Positions 25,730 through 33,966 of a stretch of 64,000 nucleotides of DNA are shown here, one piece after another. This DNA is from Parabacteroides sp. AD58 (GTDB lineage Bacteria > Bacteroidota > Bacteroidia > Bacteroidales > Tannerellaceae), in NCBI RefSeq assembly GCF_023744375.2, contig NZ_CP146284.1, forward strand, positions 124,001-188,000. The letters are read 5' to 3'. A program made the translations under genes and the position numbers. Positions within the stretch are counted from its first letter, which is position 1. The number at the start of each line of letters is the position of its first letter. The notes under the pieces are model-generated. The model was not told the DNA's origin. It searched no databases and was given only the letters and a program-made list of their open reading frames with translations.

Positions 25730-26245
25730 TTATTTTTTTATTGCAACGGGAATACCGCTGACCATTAATACAACTTCATCTGCCTGGGATGCAATGTATT
25801 GGTTTACCCAGCCTTGCAGGTCGGTAAACTTACGCTGCGTTTCATCCACAGAGACGCCACCCATTCCTAATTCGTTGGTGACAAACAGGAAACAGGCATT
25901 CTGATTAGTAAAGGCGTCGAATTCCTTTTTGATTTCATCCAGCGACTGGCTGACCTGGCTGTTGTTGTCGAAGAAGAAATTGGTACACCATAAAGTCACG
26001 CAGTCGATCACGATGACTCTGCCTTCCAAAGCATGGCGGCTCAGGTATTTTTCTTCTTCCACATTGGTCCATTCCGGTCCTCTGTTTGCCTGGTGGCGCA
26101 ACACACGCTGGCGGAATTCTTCATCCCAGATGCGGGATGTTGCCAGATAAACCGGATGGGGAGTCAGGCTCAGGGCACGTTGCTGGGCATAATCACTTTT
26201 TCCGGATCTTTGTCCGCCGGTGATCAGGATGATTCGTTTTTCCAT
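25730..26245 (-). CDS. cobU: Adenosylcobinamide kinase / guanylyltransferase
   Basis: The 171-residue bifunctional enzyme phosphorylates adenosylcobinamide and transfers GMP to it. The P-loop GGQRSGKS is at residues 10-17, and the histidine of the VLRHQANRGPEW segment near residue 51 corresponds to the guanylylated residue region. The ELGMGGVS motif near 126 is also typical. Its start codon overlaps the last base of the S4-domain gene upstream. Confidence 0.92.
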   Translation of the reverse strand: MEKRIILITGGQRSGKSDYAQQRALSLTPHPVYLATSRIWDEEFRQRVLRHQANRGPEWTNVEEEKYLSRHALEGRVIVIDCVTLWCTNFFFDNNSQVSQSLDEIKKEFDAFTNQNACFLFVTNELGMGGVSVDETQRKFTDLQGWVNQYIASQADEVVLMVSGIPVAIKK

Positions 26246-26850
26246 CAGGCTTCTCCTTTTCTTTTGGCGATTCGTTTGGCTTTATTGACCGGATTGTTGC
26301 GACTTGTCTTTCGCAAGCTGGCTGATTTGGGTGAGGCTGCCATCCGTTGGGCCACGGCCGAGCGGCTCAGCGACTTTCCGAACTTGGGCTGTAACGCCTC
26401 GCGCAGGGCCTTGTCTTTATCGACCTGCGGCTTGCCTCCCTGTGTTTCCCGCTCTTTGGCGGCGTGACGGGCAGCGGCGTATTTGTTGTATTTCGCATAA
26501 TGTTCGCGTCGGCCGCCATTGCCTTCATTTCCACTTGCTGCGCTTGTTGGTCCGGAAGTACGGTTCACCGGTTTCCCGGAACGGCTGCCTTTTGGACGGT
26601 TCTCTTTCGGTCCCATTACTAAGTTTTCTATTTTGCGGGTGGCTGCCCGAATCGTTCCGGAGCTGGTATATTTCCCTACTCGGATCGGTTCGCCGTCAAC
26701 CAGGACTTCGTCGTTTTCCGTTACTTTTTGTCCGATCTGAGGCTGCTTGCCATTGACAGTTACGCGCCCCATCTCAATAAACTTGTCGGCTTCGCGGCGA
26801 GAACATAGGCCGGAATCACTCATTAATTTATTTAATCTGATTTCTTCCAT
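26245..26850 (-). CDS. S4 RNA-binding domain protein with basic tail
   Basis: The 201-residue protein has an N-terminal S4 domain (about 3-60: IRLNKLMSDSGLCSRREADKF, then GRVTVNG) like that of RluB/RluF-type rRNA pseudouridine synthases. The catalytic domain that normally follows is absent. Instead residues about 65-201 are disordered and rich in Arg, Lys, Ser and Gly, ending in KAKRIAKRKGEA. It may bind rRNA without modifying it, or be a degraded synthase whose tail is retained. It shares one base with cobU and lies 15 bp after cbiB, inside the cobalamin transcript, although no functional link to B12 is known. Confidence 0.7.
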   Translation of the reverse strand: MEEIRLNKLMSDSGLCSRREADKFIEMGRVTVNGKQPQIGQKVTENDEVLVDGEPIRVGKYTSSGTIRAATRKIENLVMGPKENRPKGSRSGKPVNRTSGPTSAASGNEGNGGRREHYAKYNKYAAARHAAKERETQGGKPQVDKDKALREALQPKFGKSLSRSAVAQRMAASPKSASLRKTSRNNPVNKAKRIAKRKGEA

Positions 26851-26865
26851 AACTTTCTTATCCTT

Positions 26866-27813
26866 TTATACGATTGCAGAAATTAAGCTTACACAAATAC
26901 CCATGACCAGTTCGGCCTGGCTGTTTATCCGGACGGCCTGGCGCATATCATCGGTCGTAAAGCTGCGGGCGTTGGTGCCGATATAAGGCTTTACAACCGG
27001 CTGTCCGAAGTAGTCGTGCGTACCACCGAACTGACAGTCCAGAATAGCAGCTAAAGCCGCTTCGGGATAACCGGAGTTTGGACTGGCGTGTGCACGACCA
27101 TATTTAAATACAAAATCACGCTGGTTCAACTGACCGGCGACCAGCAACATGAGAAATGCTGTCAGTCGGGCCGGAATATAATTGGCTATGTCGTCTATCC
27201 GGGCAGCTATTCTTCCGAATTCCAGGTATCTGTCATTTTTGTATCCGATCATCGAATCCAATGTGTTCACCATTTTGTAGGCCATCATTCCAGGTAATCC
27301 CAGTATCAGGAACCAGAACATCGGAGCAATCACGCCATCACTCAGGTTCTCAGCCAATGTTTCGAGGGCCGCTGCCCGAATTTCCTGCGGAGAAAGGTGA
27401 GCGGTATCCCGTCCGACGATACGGCCAACCTGCATTCTGCCTTCTTCAACGCTTCTGTCTACCGCTTCGAAAACGGCTTTTACCTCAGTGATTAATGTTT
27501 TTCCGGCCAGGCAGAAGAAAACACCGACTGCGGTTAAAATTCCGGAGATTACCGGGTGAATTACATCCGCAAAATAGAGAATGCCATAAGTCAGACAGTA
27601 AATACCGAGGATCAGTGAGACGGCCATCAGACCGCCTTTCAGAATCCGGTCTTTACCTTGGTTGAGATGTTTCTCGCCACAGGCAATGGCTTTACCGAAC
27701 CAGACGATAGGATGCGGCCATCCTTGCGGGTCGCCCAACAAACGGTCACCCAACCAGCCGAACAGGAAGGGCGTCGTTTTATGCAGCAAATAATGCGTGT
27801 CAATAAAAAGCAT
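26866..27813 (-). CDS. cbiB: Adenosylcobinamide-phosphate synthase
   Basis: The 315-residue membrane protein attaches aminopropanol (phosphate) to adenosylcobyric acid. Family signatures are GDPQGWPHPIVWFGKAI near the N-terminus, LSDGVIAPMFWFLILG, and MVNTLDSMIGYKNDRYLEFG followed by RIDDIANYIPARLTA. At least four hydrophobic segments are seen. It is the first gene of the minus-strand cobalamin set and is divergent from the CCDC81/SPOR gene, with 85 bp between the starts. That gap is too short for a cobalamin riboswitch, and none is recognised. Confidence 0.92.
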   Translation of the reverse strand: MLFIDTHYLLHKTTPFLFGWLGDRLLGDPQGWPHPIVWFGKAIACGEKHLNQGKDRILKGGLMAVSLILGIYCLTYGILYFADVIHPVISGILTAVGVFFCLAGKTLITEVKAVFEAVDRSVEEGRMQVGRIVGRDTAHLSPQEIRAAALETLAENLSDGVIAPMFWFLILGLPGMMAYKMVNTLDSMIGYKNDRYLEFGRIAARIDDIANYIPARLTAFLMLLVAGQLNQRDFVFKYGRAHASPNSGYPEAALAAILDCQFGGTHDYFGQPVVKPYIGTNARSFTTDDMRQAVRINSQAELVMGICVSLISAIV

Positions 27814-27862
27814 ATTTCATTTTTGTTTTGACCAACAAAATTAGCTAAAAAAAGAACACTGC

Positions 27863-27894
27863 GTTGATTTTATCCCGAAAGATATATATCTTTG
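27863..27894 (+). promoter_or_regulatory. Promoter of the CCDC81/SPOR gene, nearly leaderless
   Basis: GTTG (27863-27866), 20 bp, then TATCTTTG (27887-27894) fit the Bacteroidales -33/-7 consensus, the former with one mismatch. The start codon begins at 27899, only 4 bp after the -7 box, so the transcript should begin at or very near the ATG. Confidence 0.6.
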
Positions 27895-27898
27895 TGAT

Positions 27899-28945
27899 AT
27901 GCTTAGAATCGTTGAACATATTGACAAGCTTTTGCAGGAGCATGATTGCGTGATTGTTCCGGAATGGGGCGGCTTTGTCGTACAGACAATACCGGTACGG
28001 TATCAGGCTGATACCTATTTGTTTGAGCCGTCTCATAAGGAAATTGTATTTAATGAGACCTTGCAGCATAATGACGGTTTGCTGGTCGAATCGTATATGC
28101 GGAGTGAGCAGGTCGATTATAAACAAGCCCGCCAGCTGGTAGCAGAAGATGTGTCTGTTCTTCGTCAGGAATTGCAGGAAAAAGGAGTTTGTTCGCTGGG
28201 CGAGTTAGGTACGATTTCCTTAGGTGAAGAGAAGCAACTTATATTTGAGGCTGCAGATGCCGAATGGCTGAACCAGCCGATGTTCGGACTCGCTTCTTTT
28301 GTTTTCGAACCACTGAGTATCCGCTTCCCGGCTTCTTCAGCTTCGGAAGTTAAGCCGAAAGACAAGGAAGTATATTATATTCCTGTCAGCCGCCGCTTCT
28401 TACATGCTGTTGTGGCTTCGGTGGCTGTTATTGTTTTATTGCTGTCGATCTCTACACCGGTAAAAGATGTGAACCGGGCGGCTTATTCAGCCAGTTTCGT
28501 TCCAACAGAAATAATCCCGTCTTCCACATGGAAAGCGCAGGAAGCCCCTGCGGCTACTGTTCCGGTACAGACAGAAGCTGTTGTAGAGAAGAAAGCTGAA
28601 CAACCGAAGGTGGTAGTGACAGAAGAGAAGAGGGCAGAAAAGAAAGCAGTTGCCGAGCTTCCAAAAGTAAAGGAAACCCCAAAAGCTGAAGTAAAAGAAA
28701 ACAAATCTGTTTCTCAGAAATATTATTATGTGGTGATAGCCAGTTTCCCGACAGCCAGTCAGGCCGATACCTATTTGAAAGATGTCGACCGGAAGCTTTG
28801 CCGCCATTCAGATGTGGTGTTGAACAGCAAGAAGTACAGAGTCTACGCCGATCGTTTCACCGAGCGGAAAGCGGCTGAATCGTTTATGGAAAATCTCCGG
28901 AAAGACAAACGCTACAAAGATGCTTGGTTGTTTGTCGGTAAATAA
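27899..28945 (+). CDS. CCDC81-type HU domain and SPOR domain membrane protein
   Basis: The 348-residue protein has two bacterial CCDC81-like HU domains at the N-terminus (about 1-60, with DCVIVPEWGGFVV, and 62-135). A single transmembrane helix follows (about 165-185, VVASVAVIVLLLSIST), then a Lys/Glu/Pro/Ala-rich linker and a C-terminal SPOR domain (about 270-348, YYYVVIASFPTASQAD). SPOR domains bind denuded septal peptidoglycan. The combination is known in Bacteroidetes and suggests an inner-membrane protein with a cytoplasmic HU-like part and a periplasmic wall-binding part. The start is fixed by the HU domain, which begins at the first residue. A strong terminator follows. Confidence 0.85.
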   Translation: MLRIVEHIDKLLQEHDCVIVPEWGGFVVQTIPVRYQADTYLFEPSHKEIVFNETLQHNDGLLVESYMRSEQVDYKQARQLVAEDVSVLRQELQEKGVCSLGELGTISLGEEKQLIFEAADAEWLNQPMFGLASFVFEPLSIRFPASSASEVKPKDKEVYYIPVSRRFLHAVVASVAVIVLLLSISTPVKDVNRAAYSASFVPTEIIPSSTWKAQEAPAATVPVQTEAVVEKKAEQPKVVVTEEKRAEKKAVAELPKVKETPKAEVKENKSVSQKYYYVVIASFPTASQADTYLKDVDRKLCRHSDVVLNSKKYRVYADRFTERKAAESFMENLRKDKRYKDAWLFVGK

Positions 28946-28955
28946 AAGAAATAGG

Positions 28956-28982
28956 AAGCCTGGTTTTCAGCCAGGCTTTTTT
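28956..28982 (+). terminator. Intrinsic terminator after the SPOR gene
   Basis: AAGCCTGG (28956-28963) pairs with CCAGGCTT (28971-28978) and is followed by six T residues. Confidence 0.9.
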
Positions 28983-29041
28983 ACTTTTTGGGTGACGATA
29001 TTTCCGGTAAATAAAAAAGACCCGATCTTTTTGCAAAAAGG

Positions 29042-29101
29042 CGCCGGCTTTTCATCAGAATACGCCAGCTTTTCATCAAAATACGCCGGCTTTTTGAAGC
29101 G
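29042..29101. repeat. 21-bp tandem repeat upstream of murB
   Basis: CGCCGGCTTTTCATCAGAATA (29042-29062) is repeated with two changes at 29063-29083, and a partial third copy starts at 29084. The array ends 19 bp before the murB -33 box. Confidence 0.75.
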
Positions 29102-29119
29102 GTTCTCGTGCGTTTCGTT

Positions 29120-29150
29120 TTTGATTCTTGCTACATTTAAAGTATCTTTG
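29120..29150 (+). promoter_or_regulatory. murB promoter
   Basis: TTTG (29120-29123), 19 bp, then TATCTTTG (29143-29150): an exact Bacteroidales promoter, placing the transcript start about 15 nt before the murB ATG. Confidence 0.75.
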
Positions 29151-29171
29151 CCCGAAAACAAATAAATATCT

Positions 29172-30182
29172 ATGAGAATCGAACAGAATTTCTCGCTGGA
29201 GAAGTATAATACGTTCCATCTGCCTGCAAAAACCCGCTGGTTCTTGGAATATGAAAATGAAGATGATCTGCAGAAGGTTCTGCATGACGAGTATTTTCAG
29301 GAATGTCTTTCATTGCATATTGGTAAAGGTAGCAACTTGTTGTTCATCAACGATTATAATGGAATTATCCTGCATTCGGCTATCCGCGGCATGGAAGTGG
29401 TACGTGAAGACGAGTCTTTTGTCTGGCTTCGGGTCGGAGCTGCTGAGATTTGGGACGAGGTTGTTGCTTATGCCGTATCAAAAGGCTGGGGAGGAATCGA
29501 GAATCTTTCGTTGATACCCGGCGAAACGGGAGCGGCGGCCGTTCAGAATATCGGAGCATACGGTATGGAAATCAAGGATGCGATCGAAACGGTAGAGGCA
29601 TGGAACCAGCTGACATTCGAAAAGCATGTCTTTAAAGCGGACGAATGTGGATATGGGTACCGGACCAGCCGTTTTAAAGATCCGCATCAGGACCCGCATT
29701 TTGTGACTTACGTAACACTGAAGTTGCGTAAACAGCCAGATTTCAAATTGGAGTATGGAGCGTTGCAGGATGTCCTGAAAGGTAAGGAGATAACCTTGCA
29801 GGCCGTGCGGGATGCAGTTATAGCCATCCGGCAAGCGAAATTACCGGATCCGGAAGTGTTGGGTAATGCAGGAAGTTTCTTCATGAATCCCGTGATCGAC
29901 ACAGCGCATTTTGAGAAACTCCGTCAGCAATATCCGGACATTCCTTCTTATCCGGCGCCTGATGGCAAGATAAAAGTACCGGCCGGGTGGCTGATAGAAC
30001 AGTGTGGCTTCAAAGGAAAGAAGCATGGCGAAGTTGGAGTTTACGAGAAACAGGCTTTGGTTCTCGTGAATTTAGGAAATGCAACCGGTGATGAAATCGC
30101 CCTGATGGCTGAAAGCATTCGGTCAGCCGTAAAGGATCGTTTTGGAATCGAACTGATGCCTGAAGTTAAATACGTAGCATAA
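29172..30182 (+). CDS. murB: UDP-N-acetylenolpyruvoylglucosamine reductase
   Basis: The 336-residue FAD enzyme reduces UDP-GlcNAc-enolpyruvate to UDP-MurNAc in peptidoglycan precursor synthesis. FAD-binding motifs are GKGSNLLF (about 52-59) and SLIPGETGAAAVQNIGAYG (about 112-130). The YRTSRFK segment, the catalytic-site NAGSFFMNP and the C-terminal AGWLIEQCGFKG are present. It is a type I MurB of normal length. Its stop overlaps the start of the MBL-fold gene by one base. Confidence 0.95.
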   Translation: MRIEQNFSLEKYNTFHLPAKTRWFLEYENEDDLQKVLHDEYFQECLSLHIGKGSNLLFINDYNGIILHSAIRGMEVVREDESFVWLRVGAAEIWDEVVAYAVSKGWGGIENLSLIPGETGAAAVQNIGAYGMEIKDAIETVEAWNQLTFEKHVFKADECGYGYRTSRFKDPHQDPHFVTYVTLKLRKQPDFKLEYGALQDVLKGKEITLQAVRDAVIAIRQAKLPDPEVLGNAGSFFMNPVIDTAHFEKLRQQYPDIPSYPAPDGKIKVPAGWLIEQCGFKGKKHGEVGVYEKQALVLVNLGNATGDEIALMAESIRSAVKDRFGIELMPEVKYVA

Positions 30183-30940
30183 TGAAAATAATCTTTCTGG
30201 GAACCGGAACTTCTACGGGAGTTCCGGAGATAGGATGCCAGTGCGAAGTCTGTACCAGTCAGGATAAGCGGGACTGGCGCTTGCGTTCTTCGGCTGTCAT
30301 TGAAACGGAGGGAAAGCGGATTCTGATTGATTGTGGACCCGATTTCCGCTGGCAGGTCATTACAAACCGGATTTACCGGCTGGATGCTGTCTTGATTACG
30401 CACGAACATTATGACCATGTGGGCGGACTGGATGACTTGCGTCCGTTCTGCCGCTATGGAGAAGTCAATGTCTATGCCGAAGAGAATGTGGCTTATGCCA
30501 TAAAGACACGTATACCGTATGTCTTTGCCGAGCATAAATATCCGGGAGTCCCGAATATTGAGATGCATGCGATTACGCTCGAACCCTTTACCGCGGCAGG
30601 AATAGAAATCATACCTATCCGTCTGATGCATGGCCGCTTGCCGATTGTAGGCTATCGGATCGGACGTATGGCTTATCTGACAGATCTCAAAGTGATTCCT
30701 GAATCCGAATTCAGCAAGTTGGAAGGATTGGATCTGTTGGTAATCAATGCCCTGCGTTTGGACAGTAAGCATCCGACGCATGCCGGCCTGGAAGAGGCGC
30801 TGGCCTATATCGAACGCATCCAGCCGAAAGAAGCCTATCTGATTCATGAGTCGCATAAAATAGGGCTGCATGCGCAGGTTGAAAAGATGCTGCCTCCGCA
30901 TGTTCATCTGGCATACGATAATCTGCAAGTCGAATTTTAA
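30182..30940 (+). CDS. MBL-fold metal-dependent hydrolase, PhnP-like
   Basis: The 252-residue protein has the metallo-beta-lactamase metal motif HEHYDH (about 75-80), a GTGTSTGVP N-terminal strand, Asp in LTDLKV and His in TH/HESH near the C-terminus. The early CQCEVC cysteine motif is like that of PhnP-type phosphodiesterases. It is probably a phosphodiesterase acting on small nucleotide or cyclic phosphate substrates; the substrate is not known. It overlaps murB (TAATG) and is convergent with the next gene, overlapping it by four bases. Confidence 0.82.
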   Translation: MKIIFLGTGTSTGVPEIGCQCEVCTSQDKRDWRLRSSAVIETEGKRILIDCGPDFRWQVITNRIYRLDAVLITHEHYDHVGGLDDLRPFCRYGEVNVYAEENVAYAIKTRIPYVFAEHKYPGVPNIEMHAITLEPFTAAGIEIIPIRLMHGRLPIVGYRIGRMAYLTDLKVIPESEFSKLEGLDLLVINALRLDSKHPTHAGLEEALAYIERIQPKEAYLIHESHKIGLHAQVEKMLPPHVHLAYDNLQVEF

Positions 30941-31824
30941 GGCTTGCCTGTTGGATAATCTAAGGCGATGTATAAATTCCCGTCTTCTGCTTTATAGGTC
31001 GAACGAATACTGTCTGGCCTCAGTTGCAGATAGCGGGAAATGCTTTGTTGTAAGGAATCGGTAATGACTGCCGGGAGCGAATCATGCTGAGAGGAAGAGA
31101 TCGGCAGGTTGAAGATGAAGGTCATCTTCTGTGAAGTACGGTAGATATCTGTACTGATCCAAGTGTCTGTATATTGCCAGCAGACAGAATCTTCTGCGTA
31201 AACACAGACCGGCAATTCAGAAGCCGGTATCAGCAGACTGGTTGTGGCATGAGCCAGTGGTATAGCTGTTTCCTGCGCCGGATGATTTTGCAGGTTAATC
31301 CGTTGTAAAGTCTGGTCGAGCAGAACTTTGTTATAGCTCGAAACCCACAATCCGTTCGCATAGAAAGCTCCGGCAAATTCATTTTCTGCATCTGCATAAT
31401 AATAAACATCCGTACCGTCTTGTGAAACTTTCTGTGGTGGGAATGTATTGAGCAGCTGTTTCATCTTCTGTTGTAGTTGTCTCGCTTCTTCGGAAGTGGT
31501 CGGTAAAAGACAAATTACCCCTTCCGGATACAGGCAGAACCAGAGGTTATTTACCGGATGGATGGTAAATAATTGCCGGTAAAGAGGCGGAATCTGTTTT
31601 CCGGAGAGCTGCTGAATCGTTTGCCAGTCGTTTGATGAACGGTTCCAGTAATGAGTTTGCTGGACACGAACCAATGCTTTGGGTGGTGCGGGGAATAACG
31701 CATACATATTGATTTCCGTCCGTTCATCTTCTTCATGGATGTGTTTGAAAAGATGGTAAACGAAACTTCCTGCCAGCGAGAGAATCAGGAAAAAGATGAC
31801 GATATCCCGCAACCTGAATTTCAT
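30937..31824 (-). CDS. Membrane-anchored protein of unknown function
   Basis: The 295-residue product has one N-terminal hydrophobic helix (IVIFFLILSLAGSFVYHLF, about 9-27) and a soluble periplasmic remainder with no recognised catalytic motif. Repeating patterns of short strands and helices resemble Bacteroidetes proteins of the DUF3352 type, but I cannot assign a family securely. It overlaps nth by four bases (ATGA), so the two are translated from one mRNA. Confidence 0.6.
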   Translation of the reverse strand: MKFRLRDIVIFFLILSLAGSFVYHLFKHIHEEDERTEINMYALFPAPPKALVRVQQTHYWNRSSNDWQTIQQLSGKQIPPLYRQLFTIHPVNNLWFCLYPEGVICLLPTTSEEARQLQQKMKQLLNTFPPQKVSQDGTDVYYYADAENEFAGAFYANGLWVSSYNKVLLDQTLQRINLQNHPAQETAIPLAHATTSLLIPASELPVCVYAEDSVCWQYTDTWISTDIYRTSQKMTFIFNLPISSSQHDSLPAVITDSLQQSISRYLQLRPDSIRSTYKAEDGNLYIALDYPTGKP

Positions 31825-32459
31825 TTCTGATGAATAAAATAATTACACCAGGGTTTAAGACCACACGATTCGCATTTCGGATTTCGTGCCGTACAGACAT
31901 ATCTTCCGTGTAGAATCAGCCAGTGATGGGCAATTGGTATCAGGCTTTTGGGGATATGTTTGGTCAGTTCCTTTTCGGTTTCAAGCGGAGTCTTGCTATT
32001 TACCGTCAGGCCAATTCGGTTGGAGACCCGGAAAACATGGGTATCAACGGCCATGGCTGGTTTATCGTACACGACAGAAGCAATGACATTGGCCGTTTTT
32101 CTCCCGACACCCGGCAGCTTCTGTAACTCTTTGATGTCAGAAGGCACTACACCTTTGAATTCTTCGACAAGCATTTTAGCCATGCCCACCAGATGTTTGG
32201 CCTTGTTGTTCGGGTAAGAAACACTTTTGATATATTCATAAACCACTTCCGGAGATGACACAGCCATCACTTCTGGAGTAGGAAAGGCTTCAAATAAAGC
32301 CGGTGTAATCATATTTACCCTTTTGTCAGTACATTGAGCAGATAAAATGACAGCAACGAGCAATTCATACGGATTAGAATAATGAAGTTCGGTTTCAGCG
32401 ACGGGAACATTAGCCTGAAACCAGCCTAAAACACCTTTGTATCGTTCTTCTTTACGCAT
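31821..32459 (-). CDS. nth: Endonuclease III
   Basis: The 212-residue DNA glycosylase/AP lyase removes oxidised pyrimidines. The helix-hairpin-helix LQKLPGVGRKTANVI with the catalytic lysine of GVGRKTA, the catalytic Asp in AVDTHVFRV, and the [4Fe-4S] ligands C-X6-C-X2-C-X5-C (CTARNPKCESCGLKPWC) are all visible. Start ATG 32459 (MRKEERYKG) is chosen; an in-frame start at 32549 lies inside a terminator and adds an unlikely leader. Confidence 0.95.
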   Translation of the reverse strand: MRKEERYKGVLGWFQANVPVAETELHYSNPYELLVAVILSAQCTDKRVNMITPALFEAFPTPEVMAVSSPEVVYEYIKSVSYPNNKAKHLVGMAKMLVEEFKGVVPSDIKELQKLPGVGRKTANVIASVVYDKPAMAVDTHVFRVSNRIGLTVNSKTPLETEKELTKHIPKSLIPIAHHWLILHGRYVCTARNPKCESCGLKPWCNYFIHQK

Positions 32460-32539
32460 AATTGTCAAAATCAAATATGCGAATATACATTTTTTTTCTG
32501 ATACTCGTTGCCGGAGTGAAACTTTCGGGCAAAAAAAAT

Positions 32540-32638
32540 GGAAAAGCATCTTTGCTTTTCCAACTCAACGAAAGCCTTTATAAATTGTACCCTATTCTCA
32601 AGAATGTGTTTTTCCCCGGACTTGGTTAGAGTCCGGGG
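32540..32638 (-). terminator. Terminator and second hairpin after pheS
   Basis: GGAAAAGC (32540-32547) pairs with GCTTTTCC (32554-32561); on the minus strand eight T residues follow, a clear intrinsic terminator for pheS. Nearer pheS, CCCCGGAC (32614-32621) pairs with GTCCGGGG (32631-32638) but lacks a T run. Confidence 0.85.
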
Positions 32639-32674
32639 ATGTTGGTACATCTCTCTTGATTTTAGGTTACAATT

Positions 32675-33694
32675 TTAATTGGCTGATTCAAATTCTCTCA
32701 GGAAACGAATATCGTTCTCTGAGAACATACGCAAATCTTTTACTCTATATTTTAGGTTTGTAATTCTTTCAATACCCATTCCAAGCGCATAGCCTGTATA
32801 TACTTTACTGTCTATGCCGCAGTTCTCCAATACATTCGGATCGACCATTCCACATCCTAAGATTTCAACCCATCCGGTATGTTTGCAGAATGCACATCCT
32901 TTACCGCCACACAAGTCGCATGAAATATCCATTTCTGCAGAAGGTTCTGTGAACGGGAAGTATGACGGACGCAGACGGATCTTAGTTTCCGGACCGAACA
33001 TTTCTTTGGCAAAGAACAACAAAGCCTGTTTCAGATCGGCAAACGAAACATTCTTGTCTACATACAAACCTTCTACCTGATGGAAGAAACAGTGAGCACG
33101 ATATGAAATAGCTTCATTTCGGTAAACGCGCCCCGGACAGATAATCCGGATAGGCGGTTCCTGCTTTTCCATAACCCGTGATTGTACAGAAGAAGTGTGT
33201 GTACGGAGCAGAACATCTGGGCTGTGCTGGATGAAGAAAGTATCCTGCATATCGCGTGCCGGATGATCTTCTGCGAAATTTAAGGAAGAGAATACATGCC
33301 AGTCGTCTTCAATTTCCGGTCCTTCAGCAATGCTGAACCCAAGACGACCAAAGATATCACAAATTTCTTTCTTGACTAAAGAAAGCGGATGACGTGTTCC
33401 TAATTCTAAGGGATAAGCCGAACGTGTTAGATCAATGTCATTATTGATCGTCTGCGTATTTTCGAAGCTTTCTTTTAATTCGTTGATTTTATTTTGGGCA
33501 GTCTCTTTTAGCTCGTTGAGGAATTTGCCCACCTCGCGCTTCTGTTCCGCCGGAACATTTCTGAAGTCGTTCATCAGCATCGAGATTTCTCCCTTTTTGC
33601 TGAGATATTTGATGCGTAAAGCCTCGAGCTCTTCAGCATTTGCTGCCTTTATATTTTCTACTTCTTGAAGCAGAGATTTTATCTTATCAATCAT
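32675..33694 (-). CDS. pheS: Phenylalanyl-tRNA synthetase alpha subunit
   Basis: The 339-residue class II synthetase subunit has an N-terminal coiled coil (about 1-90) and the catalytic core. Motif 2 (FRAHCFFHQVEG-like, here YRAHCFFHQVEG), the TEPSAEMDISC phenylalanine-site segment and motif 3 (GYALGMGIERI) are visible. A CGGKGCAFC cysteine cluster sits in the catalytic domain, as in many Bacteroidetes PheS. No pheT is in the window. Transcription stops at the terminator downstream. Confidence 0.95.
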   Translation of the reverse strand: MIDKIKSLLQEVENIKAANAEELEALRIKYLSKKGEISMLMNDFRNVPAEQKREVGKFLNELKETAQNKINELKESFENTQTINNDIDLTRSAYPLELGTRHPLSLVKKEICDIFGRLGFSIAEGPEIEDDWHVFSSLNFAEDHPARDMQDTFFIQHSPDVLLRTHTSSVQSRVMEKQEPPIRIICPGRVYRNEAISYRAHCFFHQVEGLYVDKNVSFADLKQALLFFAKEMFGPETKIRLRPSYFPFTEPSAEMDISCDLCGGKGCAFCKHTGWVEILGCGMVDPNVLENCGIDSKVYTGYALGMGIERITNLKYRVKDLRMFSENDIRFLREFESAN

Positions 33695-33725
33695 TCTTCG
33701 CTATACTTTTTTGATATTCGACGTG

Positions 33726-33757
33726 CAAATGTAGGCCTTTATTTTGAATAGTGCAAT
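33726..33757 (-). promoter_or_regulatory. pheS promoter
   Basis: On the minus strand ATTG (33757-33754) is followed after 20 bp by TACATTTG (33733-33726), close to the Bacteroidales consensus and 32 bp before the start codon. The rest of the 33695-33966 spacer is AT-rich with nothing else supported. Confidence 0.55.
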
Positions 33758-33966
33758 TATAAAGCCAATTAAATTTTTATATAAATTATCTTTTTCACAT
33801 TATTATCTGTCAGAATTATGTGGATTAAAATATTATTTCTGTATATTCGCACCGTGAAATAACTATCATTCAATGTGTGCAAGAATCAGTGGCTCTTATA
33901 GGAAGGAAATTTGCCCAAATGGTATTGGTGGTTGTTACAGTTGAAGAAATTACTTTTTTTTAATCA

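Noticed and set aside
27814..27898. Cobalamin riboswitch upstream of cbiB
   Set aside because: The divergent gap is only 85 bp and shows no B12-box; the operon seems not to have a riboswitch here.
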